Assembly: GCF_014837165.1 (NCBI RefSeq)
Contig: NZ_JACSPM010000001.1
Span: 1,074,304 to 1,138,303 of the forward strand
Length of the DNA stretch: 64,000 nucleotides
Origin: Microbacterium gallinarum
GTDB lineage: Bacteria > Actinomycetota > Actinomycetes > Actinomycetales > Microbacteriaceae
Direction of reading: 5' to 3'
This document shows, in pieces, positions 34,218-43,423 of this stretch. A program made the position numbers and the translations under genes. The notes beneath the pieces were generated by a model, which worked only from the letters and a program-made list of their open reading frames with translations, did no database searches and was not told the origin of the DNA. Every line of letters begins with the position of its first letter. Position 1 is the stretch's first letter.

Positions 34218-35699
34218 TCAGTCTAGCACGGGCGGCGTGTCGCGCTTGACTGGGGCGGCCAGGGGTCCATCGAGCGGATGGCCGACGCGGATGACGCCCT
34301 CGGGGTCCCACGCGCAGGCGACGCGGCGCAGCCGCTCGGCGTCGATCCCGTACAGAGTCGCCGCCGCCGTGGGCCGTTCGGCGAAGTTCTTCACGACGGC
34401 AGACGACGCGAAAGGCTGCATCCGGTCGGCGACGGCGGTGGCCGCATCCTTCACCGCGGCGAGCGCGCCGGGAAAGGGCACCAGGCCGACCGCGAACACG
34501 AGGCCGGCACCGTCGATCGCCGAGACGACACCGCCGGCCGTCCCGCCCGGCGCCGTCCTGCCGCCGAGGTGACGCAGTTCGATCGACAGGAGCGACTGCG
34601 ACGAAGGCTCGAGCGCGACGTCGATCAGGGCGTCCATCGACGCCGCGGTGATGTCGGTCAGCACGACGGCCTCGCCAAACCCCGGAGCGGGGTGGGCCGG
34701 GTCGCCGTGCACTGTGCTCAGCTCCGCCGGAGACATCGGGCGCACCGAGTCGAGCTCGGGGCGAAGGTCACGCAGGGGCTGCAGCAGAGACGCGGCGGTC
34801 GCGGCATCCGCCTGAATCGCCGCTTCGACGGCCACGAAGGAGCGAGCGCGCAGGAAGTCGGGAATCTCGGGGATCGGGGGGTACCGCAGCACGCGGGCGA
34901 GCGAGGTGACCGCCTCGGGCAGCTCTTCGATCCACTCGCGCCAGGCGTGCGCGACGTCGGCCGCACGCTCGAGCGGCCACATCAGCGCGCCCGCGTGCAG
35001 CTCGCCGATCTCGTGCAGCTGAAGCTCGATGGCGGTGACGATCACGGGAGCGATGCCACCGCGCACCGCCCAGAAGAGGTCCGCGTGGTGCTCGGCGTCG
35101 ACGCGGATGACGTGCCCCTGCGCGTCGACCGCATCGATCGAGAGGATGCTGTTGACCCCGAGGCCGTGCGATCGTGCGAGCCAGCCGAGCCCGCCGCCGA
35201 GCGTCGACCCGACGACGCCCACGGAGGGCGCCATGCCCGAGACCGCGGCGCATCCGTGCTCGGCCACGGCCGCGGCCAGCGCCGCTGCGGTGACGCCGGC
35301 GCCGACCCGCGCGGTGCGGGCTTCGGCGTCGATCGCGATGCCGTCGAGCCGCGCGGTGCGCAGGAGGATCGTGTCGGTGAGCGGACCGAGCGCTCCAGCC
35401 GCGTGACCGGTGCTCTGCGGGGCGACGTGCAGTCCGAGCCGACGCGCGCAGGCCACCGTCGTCGCGACGTCGTGCACGTCCGCGGCGACGACGACGGCGG
35501 CCGGGTGCTGGTCGACCAGCAGCTGCCAGGCGGCGCGGGCCGAGTCCCAGCCGTCCTCGCCCGGAAGGACCAGGTCGCCCGAGAGCTCCGCACGGAGTCG
35601 CTCGAAGTGTTCACCCGGCAGCACGGGCTCGTGGGCCGCGGATGCCGCGCCGGCGGCGGACGCCTGGCCGGGGGCGGGGAGGGAGGTGTCGATCGTCAC
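34218..35699 (-). CDS. FAD-binding oxidoreductase (berberine-bridge-enzyme-like)
   Basis: 493 residues, GTG start at 35699 with a weak GAAAGAG ribosome-binding site. The PCMH-type FAD domain is seen in VVVAADVHDVATTVACARRLG and APQSTGHAAGAL, where the His is a likely site of covalent FAD attachment. GMAPSVGVVGSTLGGGLGWL follows. The C-terminal YGIDAERLRRVACAWDPEGV matches the BBE tail. There is no signal peptide. The substrate is unknown (sugars, alkaloids or phenols in relatives). The frame continues upstream without a credible start. Confidence 0.85.
   Translation of the reverse strand: MTIDTSLPAPGQASAAGAASAAHEPVLPGEHFERLRAELSGDLVLPGEDGWDSARAAWQLLVDQHPAAVVVAADVHDVATTVACARRLGLHVAPQSTGHAAGALGPLTDTILLRTARLDGIAIDAEARTARVGAGVTAAALAAAVAEHGCAAVSGMAPSVGVVGSTLGGGLGWLARSHGLGVNSILSIDAVDAQGHVIRVDAEHHADLFWAVRGGIAPVIVTAIELQLHEIGELHAGALMWPLERAADVAHAWREWIEELPEAVTSLARVLRYPPIPEIPDFLRARSFVAVEAAIQADAATAASLLQPLRDLRPELDSVRPMSPAELSTVHGDPAHPAPGFGEAVVLTDITAASMDALIDVALEPSSQSLLSIELRHLGGRTAPGGTAGGVVSAIDGAGLVFAVGLVPFPGALAAVKDAATAVADRMQPFASSAVVKNFAERPTAAATLYGIDAERLRRVACAWDPEGVIRVGHPLDGPLAAPVKRDTPPVLD
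34220..34225 (-). promoter_or_regulatory. Candidate -10 box of the rpmB-rpmG-rpsN operon
   Basis: TAGACT on the minus strand gives a leader of about 135 bases before rpmB. The box lies in the last codons of the flavin oxidoreductase gene. No clear -35 hexamer is visible, and no TGAnAA-type Zur palindrome occurs in the leader. Confidence 0.4.
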
Positions 35700-35788
35700 T
35701 GTGATTGCTCTTTCGTCTTGGGTGTCTTCGTTCCGTGCCCGGCGTCGCGCGGAGCGGCCGGCGTCGCGCGGAAGGCGCGGTCGACCGC

Positions 35789-37087
35789 TCAGCGTCGGGC
35801 TCCGGCGGCAAGGAGTGCGTCCAGCACGGCGGTGATACCTGCGGGACCAGGAGATCTCCGGATCGCGGCGCCGATGCGCTCGGCGCTGCTCCGGTACGAC
35901 GGGTCGCGCAGCAGCGTCTGCACAGCGCTGCCGACCTGAGCGGGCGCGACGCGGCCGTCGCGCGGCCGCAGCCGCAGCCCCGCACCGCTCCAGGCGACCC
36001 GCGCCGAGACCTCGGACTTGTCTTCGCTGTCGCCCGCCGCGACGATCGGCACGCCGTGCGCGAGTGCGTACTGGACCCCGCCGTAGCCGCCGTTGGTGAC
36101 GAGCGCGCTCAGGAGCGGGAACAGACGGTCGTAGGGCAGATACGGGGCGATGCGGGCATTGTCCGGAAGCGCGAGCGCGGGAACGTCGCGTCCACCCGTC
36201 GTGGCGACGACCAGGACATCGCGGTCGGCGAGCGCCTCGAACGTGGGCAGGACGAGCCCGGAGAGGTCGCCGTTGGCGACCGTCCCCTGGGTCACATGGA
36301 TAACCGGCCGCCCGTCGCTCAGGTCGTCCCACCACTCCGGCACCTCGACGGTCGACGCGTCGGCGAGCGAGACGGGGCCGACGAAGTGCACAGGCGTCGT
36401 GAGATCGCCCCGTGGGTACTCGAATTCGGGCACGGTGAACTGCACCACGGCGTCGGCCGTGGACGGATAGTCCATCACCGGCACGCTCAGCTCGACGCCG
36501 ACGAGGTCTCGCACCATGCGCTCGGCGTTGCGCTGCAGCTCGGCGAACACGAAGCGATCCGTCGTCCAGGTGAGGAATCGGTTGCGGATGCGGCCGAGGG
36601 GCCCGGCAAGCGGCGGGATGCCGAGGGCGAACGGCGCGGTGTCGCGGCTGCGCAGGCCCAGCGGCACGATGCCGAGGTTGACCACGAGCGGTCGCTGATG
36701 CGCCGGGCGCGCGAGCATCAGCATCGCGCCGAGGAACATGCTCTCGCTGAGCACGGCGTCGGCCGGCTCCGCCGCCAGCAGCTCATCGAGCGCGCGCAGC
36801 TGGCTCGGCGCCGGCTCGAGGAAGATGTGCTGCAGGTCCCAGCGGGGGCCGGCGACGCCTCGGAGCCCGACGCGGCTGGGGAACGCGGCATCCATGTCCC
36901 GATCGTCGTAGTCGGCGTCGGACGGAAGCGGGAACCAGCGCGCGCCGGTGGCCTCGACCGCCTCGCGGTAGCGCCCGCCCGTGAGGAATCGCACATCATG
37001 ACCGGCCGCCACGAGCGTGCGGGCGACAGCGAGCAGCGGGGTGACATGACCATGCACCGGGGTGCTGCAGATGACGAGAGACAGCAT
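35789..37087 (-). CDS. GT1-family glycosyltransferase (MGT/UGT-like)
   Basis: 432 residues resembling bacterial macrolide/antibiotic-modifying glycosyltransferases. The acceptor domain begins with MLSLVICSTPVHGHVTPLLA, whose HGHxxP is typical. The donor site lies around DNARIAPYLPYDRLFPLLSA and VTNGGYGGVQYALAHGVPIV. The usual donor-site His-Gly pair (THGG) is replaced by NGGY, a variation seen in some MGTs. Divergent from a TetR regulator with a shared operator, so likely a substrate-induced detoxifying glycosyltransferase; that is inference. Confidence 0.85.
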   Translation of the reverse strand: MLSLVICSTPVHGHVTPLLAVARTLVAAGHDVRFLTGGRYREAVEATGARWFPLPSDADYDDRDMDAAFPSRVGLRGVAGPRWDLQHIFLEPAPSQLRALDELLAAEPADAVLSESMFLGAMLMLARPAHQRPLVVNLGIVPLGLRSRDTAPFALGIPPLAGPLGRIRNRFLTWTTDRFVFAELQRNAERMVRDLVGVELSVPVMDYPSTADAVVQFTVPEFEYPRGDLTTPVHFVGPVSLADASTVEVPEWWDDLSDGRPVIHVTQGTVANGDLSGLVLPTFEALADRDVLVVATTGGRDVPALALPDNARIAPYLPYDRLFPLLSALVTNGGYGGVQYALAHGVPIVAAGDSEDKSEVSARVAWSGAGLRLRPRDGRVAPAQVGSAVQTLLRDPSYRSSAERIGAAIRRSPGPAGITAVLDALLAAGARR

Positions 37088-37103
37088 GCGTTCTCCAACT
37101 GGT

Positions 37104-37140
37104 AGGGTTGTGAAAGTACTCGTGGAGTATTCACTACCCT
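37104..37140. promoter_or_regulatory. Inverted repeat between the glycosyltransferase and TetR genes
   Basis: The left arm AGGGTTGTGAAAGTACTC (37104-37121) is nearly the reverse complement of the right arm GAGTATTCACTACCCT (37125-37140); the differences are one base and a two-base insertion. The position between divergent genes fits a TetR operator. Confidence 0.65.
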
Positions 37141-37153
37141 GTCAGGAAAGTCA

Positions 37154-37777
37154 ATGACCCCCTACGTGTCGCCCCTGCGCGAAGCTCAGGCTGCGCAGAC
37201 CCGCGCCCGCATCCTCGACGCGGCGATCCGCGTGTTCGGCGAAGCCGGCTACTCCGGCGCATCCCTCGGCCGGATCGCGAACGAGGCCGGCGTCTCGCTC
37301 GAGACGGTGAAGCAGAACGGGCCGAAGGCAGCGCTGCTGCTGGCCGGTTTCGATCACGCGTTCGCCGGCAGCGAGGGCGAGGGGCCGCTGCACACGCGCG
37401 AACTCGGCGAGATGGCGGAGGAGCTGGACCCGAGCGAGCTGCTGCCCTTCCTGGTCGAGTTCGTCGCGAGCGCCAACGCCCGCGTCGCACGCCTGTGGCC
37501 CCGGCTGCTCGAGGCCGCGGCCGGCGACGACGACGTCGCGCAGCGGCTGCGCGAGCTGCAGGCCAACCGGCGCTCCGACATGCTCGGCGCGGTCGCGATG
37601 TTCCGGGGTCGGGGTGTGTGCAGCAGCGCCCGCTCCGACGGGGAGCTCGCCGACGCGCTGTCGTTCGTCATCTCGCCTGAGAGCTACACCCAGCTGGTCG
37701 CCGAGGCGGGCTGGAGCGAAGAGGCGTACCACGCGTGGCTCGTCCGCGCGGTCGAGCGCGTGGTGCTGACCGACTGA
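37154..37777 (+). CDS. TetR-family transcriptional regulator
   Basis: 207 residues. The DNA-binding part (about 12-58) has ILDAAIRVFGEAGYSGASLG and NEAGVSLETVKQNGPKAALL. In the recognition helix VKQNGPKA replaces the more usual VYYHFGSK, so its recognition surface is unusual. The C-terminal ligand domain is not assigned. The ATG has CAGGAAAG upstream. It most likely represses the divergent glycosyltransferase through the inverted repeat at 37104-37140. Confidence 0.88.
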   Translation: MTPYVSPLREAQAAQTRARILDAAIRVFGEAGYSGASLGRIANEAGVSLETVKQNGPKAALLLAGFDHAFAGSEGEGPLHTRELGEMAEELDPSELLPFLVEFVASANARVARLWPRLLEAAAGDDDVAQRLRELQANRRSDMLGAVAMFRGRGVCSSARSDGELADALSFVISPESYTQLVAEAGWSEEAYHAWLVRAVERVVLTD

Positions 37778-37789
37778 CCGCGCGTCGAG

Positions 37790-38455
37790 TCAGAGCTCGG
37801 CGGCGCCGCGGCCCCATCGGAACGGCGAGACCGTCGGCTCGCCGGGGATCCAGAAGCGCCAGGGGAAGGCCGCGGTGCCGGCCACACCGGCGACGCCCAC
37901 CCGCGGTCCCGACGCGAACCCCGCGACCGGCTCGGCGGCGAGCGCGAGCCGCACGGTCGCTCCGTGATGAGGGGCGCCGGTGATCGCGTCGATTCCGTCG
38001 TGGAGCGGATGCCGCAGCCCGACCGCATCGCCGAGCCTGCCCGGGCCGCGCGCGAGGTCGCGGGGCGTGCGCGCTGCGGGACGACGGCCGAATGCGGTCT
38101 CGATGCCCTCGATCACCTCGGCGCCGCGCAGCAGCACGCCGCCGGCGACCCCGTCGGGTCCGCACACGACGTTCACGCACGAGTGGATGCCGTGGCTGAG
38201 GTACACGTAGAGGTGCCCGGGCTCCCCCCACATCGTGGCGTTGCGGGCCGTCGGTCCCATGCGGGCGTGCGACCCCGGATCGGGGACGGGTCCGGTGCCG
38301 CGGCCGTGGTACGCCTCGACCTCGGTGAGACGCACGGTGACCGTCGCGCCGGCCACCGTCGTGGTCAGGTGGGCACCGAGCAGGGACGGAGCGACCTCCG
38401 CCGGGAGCCCGAGGAGATCGCCGCGCCGGGCGGGGCGGAGCGCGGGTCCGGGCAT
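37790..38455 (-). CDS. DNA-3-methyladenine glycosylase (Mpg/AAG family)
   Basis: Base-excision repair enzyme removing alkylated purines, 221 residues. VRLTEVEAYHGRGTGPVPDP carries the catalytic Glu region, followed by MWGEPGHLYVYLSHGIHSCVN and GVLLRGAEVIEG. The start at 38455 is fixed by a TATACT box six bases upstream; the longer frame to 38482 would place the promoter inside the gene. A strong promoter suggests constitutive, leaderless expression. Confidence 0.92.
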   Translation of the reverse strand: MPGPALRPARRGDLLGLPAEVAPSLLGAHLTTTVAGATVTVRLTEVEAYHGRGTGPVPDPGSHARMGPTARNATMWGEPGHLYVYLSHGIHSCVNVVCGPDGVAGGVLLRGAEVIEGIETAFGRRPAARTPRDLARGPGRLGDAVGLRHPLHDGIDAITGAPHHGATVRLALAAEPVAGFASGPRVGVAGVAGTAAFPWRFWIPGEPTVSPFRWGRGAAEL

Positions 38456-38461
38456 GCCGGG

Positions 38462-38467
38462 AGTATA
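38462..38467 (-). promoter_or_regulatory. -10 box of the 3-methyladenine glycosylase (leaderless layout)
   Basis: TATACT on the minus strand ends six bases before the ATG at 38455 and is close to the ideal TATAAT. Confidence 0.65.
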
Positions 38468-38517
38468 CGCAACGGACTTCACCCCAGCGGGACGATTCTT
38501 CTCGGCCGACGAGTCGT

Positions 38518-38523
38518 TAGTCT
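38518..38523 (+). promoter_or_regulatory. -10 box of the MFS exporter (leaderless layout)
   Basis: TAGTCT ends six bases before the ATG at 38530. Confidence 0.6.
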
Positions 38524-38529
38524 GCGCCC

Positions 38530-40176
38530 ATGAAACGCTGGTTCGTGCTGCTCATCCTCGGTGTCTCGCAGTTCGTGATGGTGCTCGACAGCACCGTCAT
38601 GAATGTCTCCATTTCCACCGTGGCCGCCGATCTCGGCACCGACATCGGCGGGATGCAGGCCGCCATCACCTTCTACGCGCTCACCATGGCGGCCTTCATG
38701 CTCACGGGAGGGAAGCTGGGGGACAAGTGGGGGCGGAGTCGCGCCTTCCGAATCGGATCCGTCGTCTACGGCGTCGGGTCGCTGACGACGGCGCTGTCCC
38801 CGAACCTCGCAGTTCTGCTCCTGGGCTGGTCGCTTGTCGAAGGCCTCGGCGCCGTCCTGGTGATCCCGGCGATCGCCGCCCTCGCTGCCATCAACTACAC
38901 CGGGCGCGATCGCGTCATCGCGTTCTCGGCGCTCGGAGCGATCACAGGATTCGCCGCTGCCGCCGGGCCCCTCATCGGCGGGCTCATGACCACGTACGCG
39001 TCCTGGCGCTACGTCTTCGTCGGCGAAGCGGTCATCATGGCGCTCGTCCTGGTCTTCTCCGGGCGCATCAAGGACATCCCCGGCGACAAGGCGCTGCGCA
39101 TCGACCTCCTGAGCGTTGTGCTTTCGGCCGCCGGGCTCGCGATCCTCGTCTTCGCAATGCTGCAGAGCAAGACCTGGGGATGGCTCGTCCCTCTCGACCC
39201 GCCCGAGCTCGGCGGCGCCACCATCGCCCCGTTCGGCGTCTCACCCGTCGCGTATCTGATCCTCGTCGCGATCCTCGTGCTGTGGTGGTTCGTCCGCCGC
39301 CAGCAGCATCTCGAGGCGACCGGTCGCGTGCCGCTCCTGAAGGTCAGCATGCTCCGCATTCCTGCGCTCCGCAGCGGCCTCACGATGTTCCTCGCGCAGT
39401 ACTTCGCCATCGCGGCCCTCTTCTTCGTCGTGCCCGTGTACCTGCAGACGATCCTGGGCTACGACGCCCTGCAGACCGGGCTGAAGATCCTGCCCTTGTC
39501 GGTGGGACTGATCCTGTTCTCGATCGCCGGCTCCCGCCTGTCCACCATGCGCTCGGCCCGCAACATCGCCCGGATCGGACAGTTCACGCTGGGGATCGGC
39601 CTGCTGCTGGTGTTCGTCGCCGTCCAGCCGGAGCTGAACGACTGGCTCTTCGCCACCGGCATGCTCGTGGTGGGCGCGGGTTTCGGCCTCCTCGCGTCGC
39701 AGCTGGGCAATGTCAACATTTCGGCGGTGCCGAAGGACGACACATCGGAGGTCGGCGGACTGCAGGGCACCTTCCAGAACCTCGGCTCGTCGTTCGGCAC
39801 CGCGATCGTCGGCTCGGTGTTCATCCTGCTGCTCACCTCCGGGTTCGGGGCGGCGGTGCAGGGGAGCGATTCGCTGCCCGACGACGTCAAGCGGCAGGTG
39901 GCCGAGGCCACGGCGAGCGGAGCGCCGATCATCTCGCAGCAGCAGGCGGAGCAGCTGGTGCTCGACGCAGGGGGCACAGCACAGGTTGCGAACGAAGTGG
40001 CCGGCGTGTATGCCGACGCCCAGGTCGAGTCGCTGCGTCAGGCGCTCTTCCTGGTATTCGCACTGACGCTCATCGCCATCGTCCTGGCGCGAGGACTTCC
40101 CGCCACGATCCCGGTGCCGGCGAAGGCGGACGGCGAGCACACGGAAGACCACGTCGGTCAGGCGGGCGGCACCTGA
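38530..40176 (+). CDS. MFS drug exporter, DHA2 (14-helix) type
   Basis: 548-residue proton-driven exporter of the EmrB/QacA group. The opening FVLLILGVSQFVMVLDSTVM (motif D1) and GGKLGDKWGRSRAFRIG (motif A) are typical, with about 14 hydrophobic helices. A long cytoplasmic or periplasmic loop near residues 460-490 (KRQVAEATASGAPIISQQQA) resembles that of other actinobacterial members. The substrate is unknown; no regulator is adjacent on its strand. Its end overlaps the convergent propeller gene by 19 bp. Confidence 0.9.
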   Translation: MKRWFVLLILGVSQFVMVLDSTVMNVSISTVAADLGTDIGGMQAAITFYALTMAAFMLTGGKLGDKWGRSRAFRIGSVVYGVGSLTTALSPNLAVLLLGWSLVEGLGAVLVIPAIAALAAINYTGRDRVIAFSALGAITGFAAAAGPLIGGLMTTYASWRYVFVGEAVIMALVLVFSGRIKDIPGDKALRIDLLSVVLSAAGLAILVFAMLQSKTWGWLVPLDPPELGGATIAPFGVSPVAYLILVAILVLWWFVRRQQHLEATGRVPLLKVSMLRIPALRSGLTMFLAQYFAIAALFFVVPVYLQTILGYDALQTGLKILPLSVGLILFSIAGSRLSTMRSARNIARIGQFTLGIGLLLVFVAVQPELNDWLFATGMLVVGAGFGLLASQLGNVNISAVPKDDTSEVGGLQGTFQNLGSSFGTAIVGSVFILLLTSGFGAAVQGSDSLPDDVKRQVAEATASGAPIISQQQAEQLVLDAGGTAQVANEVAGVYADAQVESLRQALFLVFALTLIAIVLARGLPATIPVPAKADGEHTEDHVGQAGGT

Positions 40177-41570
40177 CACCACGAGATCGACGATCCCGCG
40201 AGCGCGACGACCTGGTTGCCGTCCGCGAGCTCCAGGATCCGGGTCTCGGTGCGCTCCGGAAGGGGCAGCTGATACGTGTCGTAGGAGTTGGCCACGGCAT
40301 CCGGCGCCACCAGCACAGCGGCGTAGCGGGCGCTCGGAGACACGCACACCTGCAGCACGGCATCCGTGTCGGCGACCTCGCTCAGCAGACGCGTGCTGCC
40401 GTCGGGCGAGACGAGCGAGACCGACGTCCTCCCGGTGGGGGCGCCGTCGGGCTCGAGCACCGCCGCGGTGCGGATCGTCGATCCGTCGGGGAGGGGCGTC
40501 ACGGTGCTGACCGGACCGGGATCTTCCGTCGCTGCCACGAGCGGGGCCTCGGTCGCATCCGTCAGGTCGATGGACACCATCGCATCCGGACGCTCGACGA
40601 TCGCCTCGGTCGAACCGCGCGCGATGCCCTCGATGGTCATCGCCGTGCCGAGCGTCGTGGCTCCCTCGCCCTCCGACCCGGTGAGCAGCAGCGACCCGTC
40701 GAACGACAGCAGCAGGATGCTGTCGGTGTCGGGAACGAAGCGCCACTCGGCGATGCGCGGATCGGCGCCCTCGACGGCGATCTCGACCGGCTCGGCGCCC
40801 GGGTCGCGCAGCGACATCGTGTAGAGCAGGCTCTCGCGTCCGCTGTCGGCCGTGAGCACCGCATCCGAGAAGGTGTACCCGACCGTGTCGCCGCGGTCAG
40901 CGCTCTGCAGATTCGACACGAACCCGTCGCCGGGGAGGGTGAGCTCGCGCGCGTTCGCGCCGTCGAGGTCGGTCATGACGAGCCCGGCACGGTCGTCCTC
41001 GGTGCGCACCGACACCACGAGGTGGGCCCACGTCGCCCGGAAGTCCTCGATGTGCGGGTGCGTGAAGACCGGCTCGGCGTTCTCGCCCGACAGGTCGGTG
41101 CGGAAGATCGTGTCGCCGTCGGCGCCGCGCTGGAGCAGCTCGACCTGGGCCGCCGGCGTGCGGAAGGTCTCGGTGATCCCCGCCGTCGGACCGCCGCCCA
41201 GCGACGTCACGTCGGCGATCTCCACGGTGTACTCGGTGTCGTCCCACAGCGGGAGCGCGAAGCGGATGCCCACGCTGCGCCCGGCGGTGTCGACCGCGAA
41301 CGGCGTCGCGGGCGTGACGGTGACCTGCGACGGGTCCACTTCGGCGAGCGACTGCGTGGTGGTGATGATGAGACGACCGCCGGATGCCGCGGCCGCCGCA
41401 GCCGGATCGACCTGCACCTGCGTCACCCGTGGCCCCTGCGCGACGGTCGCCGCGGCACCGGCCAGCCCGAACACCGCCAGCACGCCGACGACGATCGCAA
41501 AGGCGCCGGCGAACGCGCGACCGCGCCGACGCCGGCCGTGGGAGCGGCGCGTCGACGGCTCAGTACTCAT
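40158..41570 (-). CDS. Membrane-anchored Ig-like plus beta-propeller protein in the zinc-linked operon
   Basis: 470 residues. A basic N-terminal stretch (RSHGRRRRGRAFAG) precedes one transmembrane helix (about 19-42). About 95 residues follow that read like an Ig-type domain (GRLIITTTQSLAEVDPSQVT to EIADVTSLGGG). The rest looks like TolB/WD40-type propeller blades, with repeated D-x-D and SxDG patterns. Two cysteines (VCVSPS and SWCQVPPA) may pair. Its start overlaps the TIGR03943 gene by 11 bp. I know no function; a link to metal handling is suggested only by the operon. Confidence 0.65.
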   Translation of the reverse strand: MSTEPSTRRSHGRRRRGRAFAGAFAIVVGVLAVFGLAGAAATVAQGPRVTQVQVDPAAAAAASGGRLIITTTQSLAEVDPSQVTVTPATPFAVDTAGRSVGIRFALPLWDDTEYTVEIADVTSLGGGPTAGITETFRTPAAQVELLQRGADGDTIFRTDLSGENAEPVFTHPHIEDFRATWAHLVVSVRTEDDRAGLVMTDLDGANARELTLPGDGFVSNLQSADRGDTVGYTFSDAVLTADSGRESLLYTMSLRDPGAEPVEIAVEGADPRIAEWRFVPDTDSILLLSFDGSLLLTGSEGEGATTLGTAMTIEGIARGSTEAIVERPDAMVSIDLTDATEAPLVAATEDPGPVSTVTPLPDGSTIRTAAVLEPDGAPTGRTSVSLVSPDGSTRLLSEVADTDAVLQVCVSPSARYAAVLVAPDAVANSYDTYQLPLPERTETRILELADGNQVVALAGSSISWCQVPPA

Positions 41571-42411
41571 ACGGGTCCTCGGGCTCGTCGATCTCCTCCA
41601 CCGAGGCGGCGTCGATCTCGAGGCGCCCGTCGGAGGTGGCGCGCACGGTGCCGGTCACCGTCACCCACTGCCCCGTTCCCGGGTTCCCCTCGCCGGCGAC
41701 GGCCACGCTCGCGGGCTGCGCGTCGATCACGCAGTGCGTGATGACCAGGCGCGTGAGGTCGAAGGCACCGCCCTCGCCGGGGGTGACGAATCCGGTCAAC
41801 TCGATCGGGTCGCCGTCGAAGGCCTCGGGATCGGTCGCCGTCGCGAAGACCGTGGCCCACTCGCCGACCCCGAACGACGACGTGTCTCCGGTCGCAGCGA
41901 GGGTGACGGCATCCGCTCCCGCGAACAGCGGGGTCGCGCCGACGTCGCGCGACATCGCGAGCTCGGCGGAGAGCGACGCGGGCGGCAGCACGAGGGTGAG
42001 GACCGCGATCCCGGATGCCGCGAGCCCGCCCGCGACCGTCGCCGCGATGCCGAGCGGGTGCCGCCCGTGCGCGTGCCGGTGGGGATGGACGTCGCTCCCC
42101 GTCCGTTCGTTGTCCACAGATGCCGGGCCCGCGCCCACCCCGATCCTGCGTCCGTGGACAACGAGCTGAGGGGCGGGGACGGTGTCGCCGTGGTCGTGGC
42201 CGTGATCGGCCTCGGCGCCGAGCGGCAGGGCGAACGACGCGATCGCGCCGACGAGCGCGACCACGGCCATCGAGACTGCGAACCAGGTGGAGTCGGGGTT
42301 GATGTACAGGCTGAGCCGGCCGGTCACGGCGAGCCCGAGCGTGACGACGGCGAGAACCGCGGCGAGGCCGACGCCGAGCCACCGCGTGCCGATCCACTCC
42401 GCCTTACGCAA
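41560..42411 (-). CDS. TIGR03943/DUF1980 family membrane protein
   Basis: 283 residues with helices near 12-32, 43-65 and 120-143, then a soluble domain. The conserved region RLVITHCVIDAQPASVAV matches the family hallmark (a Cys/His-Cys-x-x-Asp-Ala segment), and two histidine-rich stretches (DHGHDHGD near residue 69, HPHRHAHGRH near 109) suggest metal binding. The start appears to be TTG at 42411, inside the permease gene (8-bp overlap), without a ribosome-binding site, so translation should depend on coupling. The family pairs with COG0701 permeases and is implicated in zinc homeostasis in Gram-positive bacteria. Confidence 0.82.
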   Translation of the reverse strand: MRKAEWIGTRWLGVGLAAVLAVVTLGLAVTGRLSLYINPDSTWFAVSMAVVALVGAIASFALPLGAEADHGHDHGDTVPAPQLVVHGRRIGVGAGPASVDNERTGSDVHPHRHAHGRHPLGIAATVAGGLAASGIAVLTLVLPPASLSAELAMSRDVGATPLFAGADAVTLAATGDTSSFGVGEWATVFATATDPEAFDGDPIELTGFVTPGEGGAFDLTRLVITHCVIDAQPASVAVAGEGNPGTGQWVTVTGTVRATSDGRLEIDAASVEEIDEPEDPYEY

Positions 42412-43423
42412 GGAGGTTCACCGCCGTCCCGATGGCGAAGGCCGACAGCACGACGATGACGACCATGCCGGCGAGCGTGCGGGTCGTGAACGTCGTGCGC
42501 ATGAGCGCGAGCATCTTGACATCGACGAGCGGCCCGACGAGCAGGAACGCCACGATCGAGCCGGGTGTGAAGGTCGAGGCGAACGACAGGGCGAAGAACG
42601 CGTCGACGTTCGAGCAGATCGAGACGACCATCGCGAGGGCGATCATGGCCACGATCGAGAGGGCCGGGTTCGAGCCGATCGCGAGCAGGGTCTCGCGCGG
42701 GATGAGCACCTGCACCGCGCCGGCCAGCGCGGAGCCGATGATGAGCGCGGGCATGACCGCCCGCAGCTCGACGACGAACTGAGCGATGCTGCGGCGGCCC
42801 TTGCCGCCGGGCTCGTGCGTCACGAGCTCGCAGGTGTCGCGGAACCGGTCGGTGAGCAGTGCGTCCGGCGACGGGTGGCGGCTGTAGAGCCAGCCGATCA
42901 GGTTCGCGATGAGGTAGCCGCCGACGAGGCGGGCGATGAGGATGCCGTCGCTGAAGCCGAACGCCTGGTGCGTGGTGATGATGACGATCGGGTTCACGAT
43001 CGGAGCTGCGATGAGGAACGTCATCGTCTCCGGCACGCTGAAGCCGCGCATGAGCAGGCCGCGCGCGAACGGCACGTTGCCGCACTCGCACACCGGTACG
43101 ATCATGCCGAGCAGCGAGAGCACGGCCCGACGGGCCCACGCGCGGCGCGGCATCCATCTCTCGAGCACTCCCGGCGGCACCCACACCTGCACCGCGATCG
43201 ACAGGATCACCCCGAGCATCACGAACGGCAGCGACTCGATCAGGACGCTGATCGCGAGGGTCAGGCCGTCCTGCGCGCGCGTGGGGAGGGATGCCGGGAA
43301 CAGCGTCGGCACGAGCCAGTCGAGGAGGAACAGCACCCCGACGACCGCCGCGCCGATCGCGAGCGCGACGAGGGTGCGGGCCGTGCGCGTCGGTGCCGCG
43401 GGCCGAACGTCAGTCCGCGTCAC
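42404..43423 (-). CDS. COG0701/DUF318 permease
   Basis: 339 residues from the GTG at 43423, which lies inside the zur gene (14-bp overlap). Eight or more helices are visible. The hallmark MIVPVCECGNVPFARGLL (CxCG) and FLIAAPIVNPIVI segments identify the permease family, and a second cysteine is in VVSICSNVDAFFAL. The transported species is unproven. Location after zur and before TIGR03943 suggests a metal. A longer frame to 43537 lacks support. Confidence 0.85.
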   Translation of the reverse strand: MTRTDVRPAAPTRTARTLVALAIGAAVVGVLFLLDWLVPTLFPASLPTRAQDGLTLAISVLIESLPFVMLGVILSIAVQVWVPPGVLERWMPRRAWARRAVLSLLGMIVPVCECGNVPFARGLLMRGFSVPETMTFLIAAPIVNPIVIITTHQAFGFSDGILIARLVGGYLIANLIGWLYSRHPSPDALLTDRFRDTCELVTHEPGGKGRRSIAQFVVELRAVMPALIIGSALAGAVQVLIPRETLLAIGSNPALSIVAMIALAMVVSICSNVDAFFALSFASTFTPGSIVAFLLVGPLVDVKMLALMRTTFTTRTLAGMVVIVVLSAFAIGTAVNLLA

